From an uncultured Bacteroidales bacterium (GTDB lineage Bacteria; Bacteroidota; Bacteroidia; Bacteroidales; P3), in NCBI GenBank assembly GCA_937915785.1, contig CALGGY010000050.1, positions 1 through 64,000 of the forward strand: a stretch of 64,000 bases of DNA, given 5' to 3'. This document shows positions 42,716-51,357 of the stretch, one piece after another. The notes under the pieces were generated by a model. The model was not told the DNA's origin, searched no databases, and was given only the letters and a program-made list of their open reading frames with translations. A program made the translations under genes and the position numbers. The number at the start of each line of letters is the position of its first letter. Position 1 is the first letter of the stretch.

Positions 42716-42768
42716 AAAATTAGAGGCGTAACTCCCTATAGCTGCGGCCCCCGGGGGTGAACCTTTTT

Positions 42769-43305
42769 TTATTTCACCACCCTTTTGGCGATATACACGC
42801 CTAATACTGCGGCCACAAGTATGGCGCCCACGGCAATGCCGCACCACAGCGGGGTCTGCATCTTGGCCAAGGTGTCGGCGTAGGCCTGTCCCATCTCTTC
42901 GACGGCGCCCTGCAAATACCACTCTTTGCGGGTCCACATGTATATTATTTCAGCAATGTTGCCCAAGGCTAGCAGCGGGTAGGTTATGTAGCAGCTTTTG
43001 GCGCGCAGCCGCACAAGGTCGCTAAGCAGTCCGCACCCCACTGTTATGCACAGCCGTGCCAAGTCCACCTCGCCCATGGCCAGCATCAGCAGTCCGAACA
43101 CCGCCGCCAGCACCGTGCCAAGGCCGAACCCCTGCCAGCGGCGCCACAGCCACACGTAGGCAAAAGCCCCCGCCAGAGCTCCCACAGCGGGAGCCATAAC
43201 CCAGCCCAATGGGTGGATGAAACCAATGAACTCGGCGGCAAACACCGCCACAAAATACAGCGCCACAAAAAGCGCGGCGCTCCAGAAAGTCAGTCTTTTA
43301 TCCAT
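42769..43305 (-). CDS. MptD-like putative ECF transporter S component (membrane protein)
   Basis: 178 residues from ATG 43305, with five or six hydrophobic segments. Features such as HPLGWVMAPAVGALAGA, the LLSDLVRLR segment, the GNIAEIIYMW helix, WYLQGAVEEMGQAYADTL and a final helix fit the MptD (Trep_Strep) family, proposed substrate-binding components of energy-coupling-factor transporters. The assignment is by pattern. No ECF ATPase or T component is adjacent. The start at 43362 is rejected because the promoter box at 43332-43339 lies between. It lies inside the 62-63 bp direct repeats but on the opposite strand to the restriction genes, so it may be a passenger or the original neighbour of nqrA. 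Confidence 0.6.
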   Translation of the reverse strand: MDKRLTFWSAALFVALYFVAVFAAEFIGFIHPLGWVMAPAVGALAGAFAYVWLWRRWQGFGLGTVLAAVFGLLMLAMGEVDLARLCITVGCGLLSDLVRLRAKSCYITYPLLALGNIAEIIYMWTRKEWYLQGAVEEMGQAYADTLAKMQTPLWCGIAVGAILVAAVLGVYIAKRVVK

Positions 43306-43331
43306 ATCGCAAGTGTTGTTTTGACAATTTG

Positions 43332-43339
43332 CAAAATTA
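43332..43339 (-). promoter_or_regulatory. -7 box (TAATTTTG) for the MptD-like gene
   Basis: The minus strand reads TAATTTTG, 27 nt before ATG 43305. It decides the start codon. Confidence 0.6.
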
Positions 43340-43450
43340 CTTCCATCCCGCCAATGGCACAATACCCAATGTTGGTGAATTTTTGGAACGGCACTTTTGG
43401 GGCTTGGTTGAAAAACCGTTGTCGTAGGACTGTTTTTTTCGGCAAAAAAA

Positions 43451-43513
43451 TCGTATCTTTGCAGATTGTTTTATAGCCACGAAAAATATTTTTGTTGAAA
43501 CAATGTCCGAAGT
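43451..43513 (+). repeat. Direct repeat copy B (genuine nqrA promoter and start)
   Basis: 63 nt partner of 32322-32383, covering the promoter, leader and first codons of nqrA. It marks the right edge of the restriction island. Confidence 0.9.
43454..43461 (+). promoter_or_regulatory. -7 box (TATCTTTG) for nqrABC
   Basis: AAAAAAATCGTATCTTTGCAG, the extended TAnnTTTG box, 42 nt before the nqrA ATG at 43503. Confidence 0.65.
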
Positions 43514-44864
43514 AATAAAGATACGTAAAGGTTTGGATATCAATTTGGTTGGCGAGGCCGACAAGGTTATTGCCAGCTGGTTGGACATAGAGCGGTACGC
43601 CCTGAAACCCACCGATTTTGTGGGGCTCACCCCCCGTTTGCTCGTTGCCGGGGGCGACACCGTGCGGGCCGGCACCCCGCTTTTTTGCGACAAAGCCGAT
43701 GAACGCATCCTTTTCACCTCGCCCGTGAGCGGCACCGTGGAGACCATCGCGCGTGGCGAGCGCCGTGCCGTAACCCATGTGGTGGTGAAACGCCACGATG
43801 CCGGCATTCCCGTCGATTTCGGCGCCGCCGACCCGCTGCGGCTCTCGCGCCAGCAGGTGGCGGACAAACTCCTTGCTGCCGGCGCCTGGCCCTATCTGCG
43901 CCAGCGTCCCTTCGGCATAGTGCCCAACCCCGGCCAAGAGCCCAAAGCCATCGTCGTTTCCGGTTTCGACACCGCCCCCCTCGCCCCCGACTACGACCTG
44001 CTGCTGCACGGACGCGGAAAGGATTTCCAAGCGGGACTCGACGCCCTCACACGCCTCACCTCAGGCCCAACCTACCTCTGCCTCAACCCCACCATGAACC
44101 TCAGCGGCGTTTTCCGCAACTCCAAACGTGTTGAAATCAAGTGGTTTACGGGTAAGCACCCCGCCGGCAACGTGGGCACGCAGATAAACCGCCTGTGCCC
44201 AATCAACAAAGGCGAAACGGTGTGGTTCGTTGGTCCGCAGGACGTGGCCACCATCGGCAACCTGTTCAACACCGGACATTACAACCCGCAGAAACTCATT
44301 GCCTTTGCCGGACAAGGCGTGGATTCGCCCTGCTATTTACATGTGGTTTCCGGTGTTAGCATCGAACCTTTGGCAGCCGAGAAAGTTAAGGCCGGCAATA
44401 TGCGTTATATATCGGGCAACGTGCTTACCGGCAGTAATATAGGCCGTGATGGATACCTCGGGTTCTACGACAATATGGTATCAGTAATCCCCGAAGGCGA
44501 CAACTACGAGTTTATGGGGTGGCTCGCCCCCGGACTGAAAAAACTCAGTTTCTCCCACACTTTCCTTTCGGGAATACTCAACTCGTTGAATGTCAAAAAG
44601 AAATACTCTGCAAACACCAACCTTCATGGCGGACGGCGCGCTTTGGTGCAGACCGGCAAAATGGAGCAGGTGTTCCCATTCGACATTTACCCGTTGCAGC
44701 TGCTAAAAGCCTGTATCATTGGCGATATAGAGCAGATGGAGGCTCTCGGCATCTACGAGGTGGAGCCCGAAGATTTCGCCCTGTGCGAGTTTATCGACGT
44801 ATCCAAAACCGACATGCAGCAAATAATACGCCAATCGCTTGAAACTTTGCGTAACGAATGCTGA
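43503..44864 (+). CDS. nqrA: Na+-translocating NADH:quinone reductase subunit A
   Basis: 453 residues. Soluble subunit of Na+-NQR, which oxidises NADH with quinone and exports sodium. NqrA landmarks: MSEVIKIRKGLDI at the N-terminus, the biotinyl/lipoyl-like VAGGDTVRAGTPLF and SPVSGTVETI, FTGKHPAGNVGTQINRLCPI in the middle, and NTNLHGGRRALVQTGKMEQVFP in pieces near the C-terminus. Full length. First gene of nqrABC, with its own promoter; gap to nqrB is 23 nt. No membrane helix, as expected for NqrA. Confidence 0.97.
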   Translation: MSEVIKIRKGLDINLVGEADKVIASWLDIERYALKPTDFVGLTPRLLVAGGDTVRAGTPLFCDKADERILFTSPVSGTVETIARGERRAVTHVVVKRHDAGIPVDFGAADPLRLSRQQVADKLLAAGAWPYLRQRPFGIVPNPGQEPKAIVVSGFDTAPLAPDYDLLLHGRGKDFQAGLDALTRLTSGPTYLCLNPTMNLSGVFRNSKRVEIKWFTGKHPAGNVGTQINRLCPINKGETVWFVGPQDVATIGNLFNTGHYNPQKLIAFAGQGVDSPCYLHVVSGVSIEPLAAEKVKAGNMRYISGNVLTGSNIGRDGYLGFYDNMVSVIPEGDNYEFMGWLAPGLKKLSFSHTFLSGILNSLNVKKKYSANTNLHGGRRALVQTGKMEQVFPFDIYPLQLLKACIIGDIEQMEALGIYEVEPEDFALCEFIDVSKTDMQQIIRQSLETLRNEC

Positions 44865-44887
44865 TTTACACTTAATTACGTTTGACG

Positions 44888-46036
44888 ATGAGCAGATTAA
44901 GAAATTTTATCGACAAAATAAAACCCAATTTCGAAAAGGGAGGCCGTTTTGCCAAGCTGCACTCCGCTTTCGACGCTTTCGAAACCTTTGCCTACACGCC
45001 AAAGACGGTAACCGCCTCGGGTGCCCACATACGCGATGCCGTGGACCTCAAACGCACTATGATTGTGGTGGTTATGGCACTGGTGCCGGCCTTGCTTTTC
45101 GGAATGTGGAACGTGGGCTACCAGCATTTCCGCACCCTCGACCCATCTTTGACACCCGCGCAAAACCTGTGGGGCAATTTCTGGTACGGATTCCTTAAAG
45201 TGCTGCCTGTAATAATAGTGTCGTACGTTACCGGATTGGCAATAGAGTTTGCCTTTGCGCAGATACGCGGGCACGAGGTCAACGAGGGGTTCCTCGCCAC
45301 CGGACTGCTCATCCCGCTTGTGCTGCCTGTTACCATCCCGCTGTGGCAGGTGGCTGTGGCCACGGCCTTTGCGGTGATAATAGGCAAGGAGGCCTTTGGA
45401 GGCACGGGCATGAATTTTATCAACCCCGCCTTGCTGGCACGGGCATTCCTTTTCTTCGCCTTCCCCTCGGCAATGTCGGGCAACAGCGTTTGGATTAGCG
45501 AGTGCGCCGACGCCCTTTCGGGTGCCACACCGCTGGCCACCGTGGCCGAACGACATCTCGCCTTTTCGTGGAGCGACCTTTTCTGGGGCTTTGTGCCCGG
45601 AAGCATAGGCGAGACCTGCGTGCCGGCCATACTGCTCGGTGCCCTGCTGCTGCTCGTAACCGGTGTGGCAAGCTGGCGCATAATGCTGGCAGTGCTGGCG
45701 GGAGTCATCGGCACTTCGCTGATGTTCAACGCCATAGGCGGAAGCCCCATGGCCGAGCTGCCGTTCTACTACCATCTGGTGGTGGGCGGACTGGCTTTTG
45801 GATGCGTCTTTATGGCCACCGACCCCGTTACAGCCGCTCAAACCAACATCGGCAAATGGATTTACGGATTCCTCATCGGCTTTTTGGTGATATTCATCCG
45901 CGTGAAAAACAACGCCTACCCCGAAGGCATGATGCTCGCCATACTGCTGATGAACGTCTTCGCACCCCTAATCGACTATATCGTGGTTTGGTTCAACATC
46001 CGCAAACGAACTCGCAGGAAAGGAGTCAGGAGTTAG
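44888..46036 (+). CDS. nqrB: Na+-translocating NADH:quinone reductase subunit B
   Basis: 382 residues from ATG 44888 (a TTG 6 nt earlier is less likely). Integral membrane subunit with about nine helices, which carries riboflavin and a covalent FMN and forms part of the sodium channel. The FMN attachment motif is SGATPLAT with Thr214. Other hallmarks: HIRDAVDLKRTMI, GHEVNEGFLATGLLIPLVLP in pieces, and FGGTGMNFINPAL. The C-terminal codons run into a tandem heptamer repeat (46021-46048), which also encodes GVRS and the stop, so the tail sequence may have been altered by repeat insertion. Confidence 0.96.
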   Translation: MSRLRNFIDKIKPNFEKGGRFAKLHSAFDAFETFAYTPKTVTASGAHIRDAVDLKRTMIVVVMALVPALLFGMWNVGYQHFRTLDPSLTPAQNLWGNFWYGFLKVLPVIIVSYVTGLAIEFAFAQIRGHEVNEGFLATGLLIPLVLPVTIPLWQVAVATAFAVIIGKEAFGGTGMNFINPALLARAFLFFAFPSAMSGNSVWISECADALSGATPLATVAERHLAFSWSDLFWGFVPGSIGETCVPAILLGALLLLVTGVASWRIMLAVLAGVIGTSLMFNAIGGSPMAELPFYYHLVVGGLAFGCVFMATDPVTAAQTNIGKWIYGFLIGFLVIFIRVKNNAYPEGMMLAILLMNVFAPLIDYIVVWFNIRKRTRRKGVRS

Positions 46037-46048
46037 GAGTTGGGAGTT
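46021..46048. repeat. Tandem heptamer repeat (AGGAGTY/GGGAGTT) at the nqrB stop
   Basis: Four 7 nt units (AGGAGTC, AGGAGTT, AGGAGTT, GGGAGTT) spanning the end of nqrB. A similar array follows proS at 62292-62319. Confidence 0.85.
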
Positions 46049-46066
46049 CATAAATGACAACTTAAC

Positions 46067-46145
46067 TTCTTAGTTTCTTAACCAATACACAGTCCAAAAA
46101 TCATAAATCACAACTTGGTTTCTTAGTTTCTTAACCAATGCACAG
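46067..46145. repeat. 53 nt-spaced direct repeat upstream of nqrC
   Basis: TTCTTAGTTTCTTAACCAAT plus RCACAG at 46067-46092 and 46120-46145, 25 of 26 positions identical, starts 53 nt apart. It occupies the unusual 121 nt gap between nqrB and nqrC. Confidence 0.85.
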
Positions 46146-46157
46146 AGCAATAAAAAA

Positions 46158-46874
46158 ATGAAAAACAAATTCTCCAACCGATACATTATATTATATGCCG
46201 CAATTTTGGTTGCAGTGGTGGCAGTGGTGCTCTCGGTAACCAGCGAGGCACTGCGCAGCCGCCGCGAGGCCAACGTGCGCAACGAAAAAATGCAGAGCAT
46301 GCTCGCCGCCATAGGTGTGCAATGCAGTTTGAACAACGCCAACGCCTTGTATTCCAAGTATTTCGTTGAAGAACTTGCCATCAACAGTAGCGGCGAGGTG
46401 GTAGCCAAGTTCCAGCCCAACGCCGACGTAACCGCCGTTGAACGCCCCTTCGACATCGATGTAAAAACTCAGCAGGCATTGGCCAAGGAGGGCAAGGACT
46501 GCCGGTTGCCGTTGTTCCGTTTCAGCAAAGATGGCACCGAAGGCTATGTGATACCCGTAAGCGGCACCGGCCTTTGGGGCGCCATTTGGGGCTATGTGGC
46601 TTTGGACGAGGACCGCACCACCATACTTGGCGTAACTTTCGACCACAAAAGCGAAACCCCCGGCTTGGGAGCCAAGATAACCACTGGGGAATTCCAGCGG
46701 CAGTTTGTGGGTAAGAAAATCAAGGATGCCGACGGCAAGTTCGTCTCCGTGCAGGTGCTGAAAAATGCCGACAAAAACTCCCCCAACGAGGTGGACGCCA
46801 TCTCCGGAGCCACCATCACATCCTCCGGCGTGGGCCAGATGCTCCTTGAGTGCCTCGAACCGTATGCCGGTTAG
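46158..46874 (+). CDS. nqrC: Na+-translocating NADH:quinone reductase subunit C
   Basis: 238 residues. One N-terminal membrane helix (about 8-25), then a periplasmic domain with the covalent-FMN motif SGATITSSG, Thr219 as acceptor. GTGLWGAIWGYVALD and FDHKSETPGLGAKI are conserved NqrC segments. The protein ends normally. In other Bacteroidota nqrD, nqrE and nqrF follow directly; here the next gene is convergent and unrelated, so the operon stops at nqrC. The 121 nt before it is filled with repeats instead of the usual short gap. Confidence 0.95.
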   Translation: MKNKFSNRYIILYAAILVAVVAVVLSVTSEALRSRREANVRNEKMQSMLAAIGVQCSLNNANALYSKYFVEELAINSSGEVVAKFQPNADVTAVERPFDIDVKTQQALAKEGKDCRLPLFRFSKDGTEGYVIPVSGTGLWGAIWGYVALDEDRTTILGVTFDHKSETPGLGAKITTGEFQRQFVGKKIKDADGKFVSVQVLKNADKNSPNEVDAISGATITSSGVGQMLLECLEPYAG

Positions 46875-46882
46875 GAGTTCGG

Positions 46883-47464
46883 TTATAATTCTGTTTTTTC
46901 CAAAATATCATCCTTCGACGGGAGCACTGCTACAACCATTCCGGCATGCACGTACTTGGACAATTGGAGCAAATCCTTGTTTCTCAACCTGATACACCCT
47001 TCGGTAGCACGTGTGCCGATACTTTCCGGCAGGTGCGTGCCATGTATTCCAATTCCTTTTTGATTAGGACAATGGAGACGTATAAAGAGGGGACCGTAGG
47101 CACCGTTGATCTCACCTTGCCCATCGCCAAAATCGTGGGTCCATGCCGAAGCGTCCTCTACGCTCTCCACCCTGAACACCCCTTCGGGCGTACGCATATC
47201 GCCCCGTCGCTGCTTATTGCCAAAAGCTTTGCCACAGGCCATCGGGAACTGCAGCACGGTGTCGCCGTGGTAATCATATAGTGTAAGGGTCATGGAAGAT
47301 TTGTCGGCAATAATAAAACGGGCATTTTTCACACTTGCCAACTCCGACGAATATTTTTTATACAGAAAAATGGCGCCGGCGTAGGGCAATAGAACAACCA
47401 AGATTATTGCTGCACAAAGTATGATATGTGGAATTTTTCTCTTGTTCACACGGATAAAATGCAA
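46883..47464 (-). CDS. L,D-transpeptidase (YkuD domain)
   Basis: 193 residues. An N-terminal membrane anchor (about 12-34) and an extracytoplasmic YkuD domain: TLTLYDYHGDTVLQFPMACGK, TPEGVFRVESV, and the active-site block IHGTHLPESIGTRATEGCIRL, whose Cys is the nucleophile. Such enzymes make 3-3 crosslinks in peptidoglycan or attach lipoproteins to it. Length is normal for a single-domain YkuD protein. It converges on nqrC with only 8 nt between, and no terminator is visible in that gap. Confidence 0.93.
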   Translation of the reverse strand: MHFIRVNKRKIPHIILCAAIILVVLLPYAGAIFLYKKYSSELASVKNARFIIADKSSMTLTLYDYHGDTVLQFPMACGKAFGNKQRRGDMRTPEGVFRVESVEDASAWTHDFGDGQGEINGAYGPLFIRLHCPNQKGIGIHGTHLPESIGTRATEGCIRLRNKDLLQLSKYVHAGMVVAVLPSKDDILEKTEL

Positions 47465-47945
47465 TAATTAAGTCATAAACGAAAGCGATTTTGCCGCATT
47501 TAATTTGCCAGATGCAATTGTGCCGCAATGCCAAAAAGTTATCGGCAAGCAATAGCCAATTGCACAGGCACGGAGCTGCGGCAATTTGCTATTCAGACAG
47601 TTAGCACAAAGCAATTCAGACATTTCCTGCATACGACAAATTCTGTTTTAACATTTGCAAACATCGGTCCAAACACGATTTAACACGTGATTTGAGCCAA
47701 AAATTGCAGTGCAAATTTACAAAAATAAAATATATTCGCCAAACAAGTTATTGAAAATTTTTAAACACTACTGCAACGAAAAAAAAACAGAATTAAAATC
47801 AACCACATTTTTCAACAACGAAAAAACGCGACAAACAGAGCCCAAACCACAATCAAACACCCCGCCACAAAGCGCTATCCAATAATCACCAACAGTTTGT
47901 TATTAACTAATCGCCAGCCATTTTGCACCTTTCACCAAAATTTCG
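47465..47945. other. Intergenic region upstream of asd
   Basis: About 480 bases between the divergent L,D-transpeptidase and asd genes. It has no credible gene. The last ~250 nt are AT-rich with A-runs, and the asd promoter lies at the right end. I see no structured RNA or repeat beyond short imperfect inverted repeats of GCAATTG/CAATTGC type around 47510-47560. Confidence 0.6.
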
Positions 47946-47953
47946 TAATTTTG
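47922..47953 (+). promoter_or_regulatory. Promoter TTTG-N20-TAATTTTG for asd
   Basis: TTTG at 47922-47925, a 20 nt spacer and TAATTTTG at 47946-47953, a full match to the Bacteroidota consensus, 25 nt before ATG 47979. Confidence 0.75.
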
Positions 47954-47978
47954 CAGTTTGAACAAACAACCAAAAACG

Positions 47979-48962
47979 ATGAAAATAGCTGTTGTAGGAG
48001 CCACCGGACTTGTGGGTGGCGTTATGCTTAAAGTGCTGGAGGAGCGTGGGTTCGCCAATTGCGAGATAATCCCCGCCGCCTCGCCGAAATCCGTGAGCAA
48101 GGAAATTGATTTTGCCGGACGCAAGCTCAAAGTGGTGTCCGTGACCGATGCCATTGCCATGAAACCAGAATATGCCGTTTTTTCGGCCGGAGCCCCGGCC
48201 TCGAAGGAATACGCGCCAATCTTTGCCGAAGCGGGAACCACCGTTATCGACAACTCGTCGGCGTGGCGCAAAGAGCCCGAAATACCCCTGGTGGTGCCCG
48301 AAATCAACTTCGATGTTATAAAATCCTCCGACCGCATCATCGCCAACCCCAACTGCTCCACAATACAGATGGTGCTGGCGGTGTCGCAGCTGCACAAGGC
48401 TTACAAAATCAAACGGTTGGTGATATCCACCTACCAGAGCGTTACCGGCACCGGCATCAAAGCCGTGCGACAGCTGGAGGCCGAGGAGCAGGGACTCGAA
48501 GCCGACATGGCCTACCCCTACCCCATACACCGCAACCTGTTCCCCCACGGCGGCGACTTCCAAGCCGACGGCTACACCACAGAGGAGCAAAAACTCGTTG
48601 ACGAAACCCGTAAAATACTGCGCGACAACAACATAGCTATCACCGCCACCGTGGCGCGCGTACCCGTGGTGGGCGGACATTCCGAAGCCGTGAACATAGA
48701 GTTTGAACGCGACTACGACCTCGGCGAGGCTATTCGCATCATTGCCAACACCGAAGGGGTAACCCTCTGCAACGACAACGCCGCGCTGCAATACCCCATG
48801 CCCATGTTCGCCCATGGCAAGGACGACGTGTTTGTGGGACGCATACGCCGCGACTTTTCGCAACCCAACTCGCTGAACCTGTGGGTGGTGGCCGACAACC
48901 TGCGCAAAGGCGCCGCCACCAACGCCATCGAAATTCTGCAAAAGCTAATTGCAACACGCTAA
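47979..48962 (+). CDS. asd: Aspartate-semialdehyde dehydrogenase
   Basis: 327 residues. Reduces aspartyl phosphate to aspartate semialdehyde with NADPH, for lysine/diaminopimelate, threonine and methionine. Features: the cofactor loop GATGLVGG, SAGAPASKEYAP, the catalytic Cys in NPNCSTIQM, TYQSVTGTGIKAV and the late basic motif VPVVGGHSEAV (His). ATG at 47979 begins MKIAVVGATG; an upstream TTG lies in the promoter region and is rejected. A broken, inverted copy of its 5' end is present at 56645-56806. Confidence 0.97.
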   Translation: MKIAVVGATGLVGGVMLKVLEERGFANCEIIPAASPKSVSKEIDFAGRKLKVVSVTDAIAMKPEYAVFSAGAPASKEYAPIFAEAGTTVIDNSSAWRKEPEIPLVVPEINFDVIKSSDRIIANPNCSTIQMVLAVSQLHKAYKIKRLVISTYQSVTGTGIKAVRQLEAEEQGLEADMAYPYPIHRNLFPHGGDFQADGYTTEEQKLVDETRKILRDNNIAITATVARVPVVGGHSEAVNIEFERDYDLGEAIRIIANTEGVTLCNDNAALQYPMPMFAHGKDDVFVGRIRRDFSQPNSLNLWVVADNLRKGAATNAIEILQKLIATR

Positions 48963-48982
48963 CCCCAAAAACCTTACACACA

Positions 48983-49471
48983 ATGAAAAAAATACTGCTT
49001 TTCGCCACCATAGCAATAGGCCTGCTTGCCGCCTGTTCCGAAAACAAAATAATAATCGACGAAACCCACACATTTGCCGACTCGAAATGGCAACGCTTTG
49101 AACCCGAAGTGTTTAAGTTCGACATCAACGACACCGCAGCCTGCTACGACATTTATTTCAATTTCCGTATAGACACTGCCACCTTCCGCTCCGACAACCT
49201 GCCTTTCATCTGCACCCTTGTCGAACGCGAGGACTACAAACGCACCTTGACTACCGAAATTGCCATTCGCGACAAACGCGGAATATGGCTGGGAACACCG
49301 GTGGGACAGTTCTATGAATACCGCCGCAAAGTGCGCGAATATTTCTTTTTCAATGCCAAAGGCCCGCACGAGCTGCAAGTGAAAAACGGCTCGCAATTCC
49401 TTGAAGCTGCGGGATTTATCTCATTCGGGATAAAGATAGAAAAAGTGAACATGGACCTGAAAATAGAATAA
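48983..49471 (+). CDS. gldH: GldH-family gliding-motility-type lipoprotein
   Basis: 162 residues. A lipoprotein signal MKKILLFATIAIGLLAAC (Cys18) is followed by a small beta-rich domain: FDINDTAACYDIYFNFRID, IRDKRGIWLGTPVGQFYEY in pieces, PHELQVKNG and GFISFGIKIEKV. This is the GldH family, named from Flavobacterium gliding but also present in non-gliding Bacteroidales, where its role is not defined. It sits between asd and uvrC with gaps of 20 and 2 nt, so it is probably cotranscribed with both. Confidence 0.88.
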   Translation: MKKILLFATIAIGLLAACSENKIIIDETHTFADSKWQRFEPEVFKFDINDTAACYDIYFNFRIDTATFRSDNLPFICTLVEREDYKRTLTTEIAIRDKRGIWLGTPVGQFYEYRRKVREYFFFNAKGPHELQVKNGSQFLEAAGFISFGIKIEKVNMDLKIE

Positions 49472-49473
49472 CA

Positions 49474-51303
49474 GTGACCGCCGACAGGAGTTTCAACCGC
49501 AATTTCGACCACATCGAGCAACAGCTGAAAACGTTGCCCGAAACTCCCGGCGTGTACCAGTATTTCGACGAAAACGACTGTCTGCTGTACGTTGGCAAAG
49601 CCCGCAACCTGAGCCGCCGCGTGCATTCTTATTTCAACCATTTCGACGACCTCTCGCCAAAAATCAAGATGCTGGTGCGCAAGATTTACACCGTGCGATA
49701 CACCGTGGTCCCCACCGAGGTGGACGCCCTGCTGCTCGAAAACAACCTCATCAAAACCCTTCAGCCCAAGTACAACAGCATGCTGAAGGACGACAAAACG
49801 TACCCCTACCTGTGCCTCACCAACGAGGAGTTTCCGCGTCTGCTCTTCACCCGCGACCGCACCAAACTACGCGGCACTTTTTTCGGACCATATCCTAACC
49901 AAAAGATACTGCGCGAGTTACAAGGCATGATACGCGACGTGTTCATGTATCGCACCTGCAAGCTGCCGCTTACGCGAAAAACCATAGAACAAGGCAAGTT
50001 CAAGGCGTGCATCAACGCGCAGATAGGTCTGTGCAACGCCCCCTGCACCGGCAACGAGAGCCACGAGCACTACCAAGCCACAATAGAAAGCATACGACGC
50101 ATACTGAAAGGCGATTTCGGCGAAACGCTGAACGAGCTGAAAGCGGAGATGTTGTGCCACGCCGACGCTCTCGAATTTGAAAAAGCCGAAGCCGCAAAAC
50201 AGAAAATAATGCTGCTGAACCAGTACCAGAGCCGATCCACAGTGGTGGACACCTCGGTGCGCGACCTCGACGTGTTCTCCATCCTCAGCGACGAGAAATT
50301 TGCCTACATCAATATGATGCGCATAAAAAACGGCGGCATAATACACTCGTTTTCAACAGAAATAAAAAAACAGCTCGACGAAAGCGACGCCGACATACTT
50401 GCCGTGATAATCCCCGAACTGCACCAAACCACCCAAAGCACTGCCAAAGAGGTGGTTGTGCCGATAAAAGTGGACATTCCCGACGACTACCTGCAACAGA
50501 CCATTCCAACACGCGGAGCACGCAAGGATTTGCTGGAACTATCGCTGCGCAACGTAAAATTCTATCAGCACGAGCGTTTCAGCCAACGGCTGCTGGTGGA
50601 CCCCGACGCAGGCAAGACGCAGCTTTTGGAAAAGATTCAGAAAGAGTTGGGGCTTCCCGAACTGCCACGCAACATAGAGTGTTTCGACAACAGCAACATA
50701 CAGGGCGAATTCGCGGTGGCCGCCATGGTGCATTTCACCGACGGCAAGCCCGACCGCCAGCAGTACCGCCATTTCAACATCAAAACTGTTGACGGTCCTG
50801 ACGACTACGCCTCGATGGAGGAGGTGGTGCGCCGCCGCTACAAACGTCTGCGCGACGAGCAGAAACCCATGCCCCAGCTGATAATAGTGGACGGCGGCAA
50901 AGGTCAGATGGAGGTGGCGCGCCGTGTGCTGTGCGACGAGCTGGGACTCTCTATCCCCATTGCCGGACTTGCCAAGGACGACCGCCACCGCACTTCAGAG
51001 CTGCTGTACGGATTCCCGCCCGTAAGCATAGGCATAGCGCCACGCAGCCCGTTGTTTCACCTGCTGGAGCAGATACAGAACGAGGTGCACCGTTTCGCCA
51101 TCACCTTCCACCGCAACAAACGATCCAAAGGCACCTTCAAGACCGCCCTTACGGAGATTCCCGGCATCGGCGAGACAACGGCACGTGAGCTGCTGCTGCA
51201 GTTCAAATCGGTGAAACAAATCAAAAACACCCCCATCGAGGACCTCGCCAAAGTCGTAGGCATGGCAAAAGCCAAAGTGGTGTACGAACACTTTAGAAGT
51301 TAG
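49474..51303 (+). CDS. uvrC: Excinuclease ABC subunit C
   Basis: 609 residues. Nuclease of UvrABC nucleotide-excision repair, making both incisions. The N-terminal GIY-YIG domain (ETPGVYQYFDENDCLLYVGK), the Cys-containing middle (CINAQIGLCNAPCTG, possible Fe-S ligands), the UVR/UvrB-binding region around 200-240, the RNase H-like endonuclease with ECFDNSNIQG and IIVDGGKGQMEVA, and the C-terminal helix-hairpin-helix (LTEIPGIGETTARELLLQF). The start is GTG 49474, 2 nt after gldH; there is no closer ATG that keeps the GIY-YIG domain. The 3' end is duplicated in the chimeric scar at 56645-56806. Confidence 0.97.
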   Translation: MTADRSFNRNFDHIEQQLKTLPETPGVYQYFDENDCLLYVGKARNLSRRVHSYFNHFDDLSPKIKMLVRKIYTVRYTVVPTEVDALLLENNLIKTLQPKYNSMLKDDKTYPYLCLTNEEFPRLLFTRDRTKLRGTFFGPYPNQKILRELQGMIRDVFMYRTCKLPLTRKTIEQGKFKACINAQIGLCNAPCTGNESHEHYQATIESIRRILKGDFGETLNELKAEMLCHADALEFEKAEAAKQKIMLLNQYQSRSTVVDTSVRDLDVFSILSDEKFAYINMMRIKNGGIIHSFSTEIKKQLDESDADILAVIIPELHQTTQSTAKEVVVPIKVDIPDDYLQQTIPTRGARKDLLELSLRNVKFYQHERFSQRLLVDPDAGKTQLLEKIQKELGLPELPRNIECFDNSNIQGEFAVAAMVHFTDGKPDRQQYRHFNIKTVDGPDDYASMEEVVRRRYKRLRDEQKPMPQLIIVDGGKGQMEVARRVLCDELGLSIPIAGLAKDDRHRTSELLYGFPPVSIGIAPRSPLFHLLEQIQNEVHRFAITFHRNKRSKGTFKTALTEIPGIGETTARELLLQFKSVKQIKNTPIEDLAKVVGMAKAKVVYEHFRS

Positions 51304-51334
51304 AAGTTGAAACTTGAAAAATAATCGTTCGGGA

Positions 51335-51357
51335 TTATTGGTGTCCGATAAAAACTA
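51335..51357 (+). repeat. IS-like end sequence (solitary copy)
   Basis: TTATTGGTGTCCGATAAAAA followed by CTA, 23 nt, identical to the reverse complement of 57415-57437. It lies just after uvrC. It may be the left end of an element whose interior was lost, or one end of a larger unit that includes the hydrogenase genes. Confidence 0.65.
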
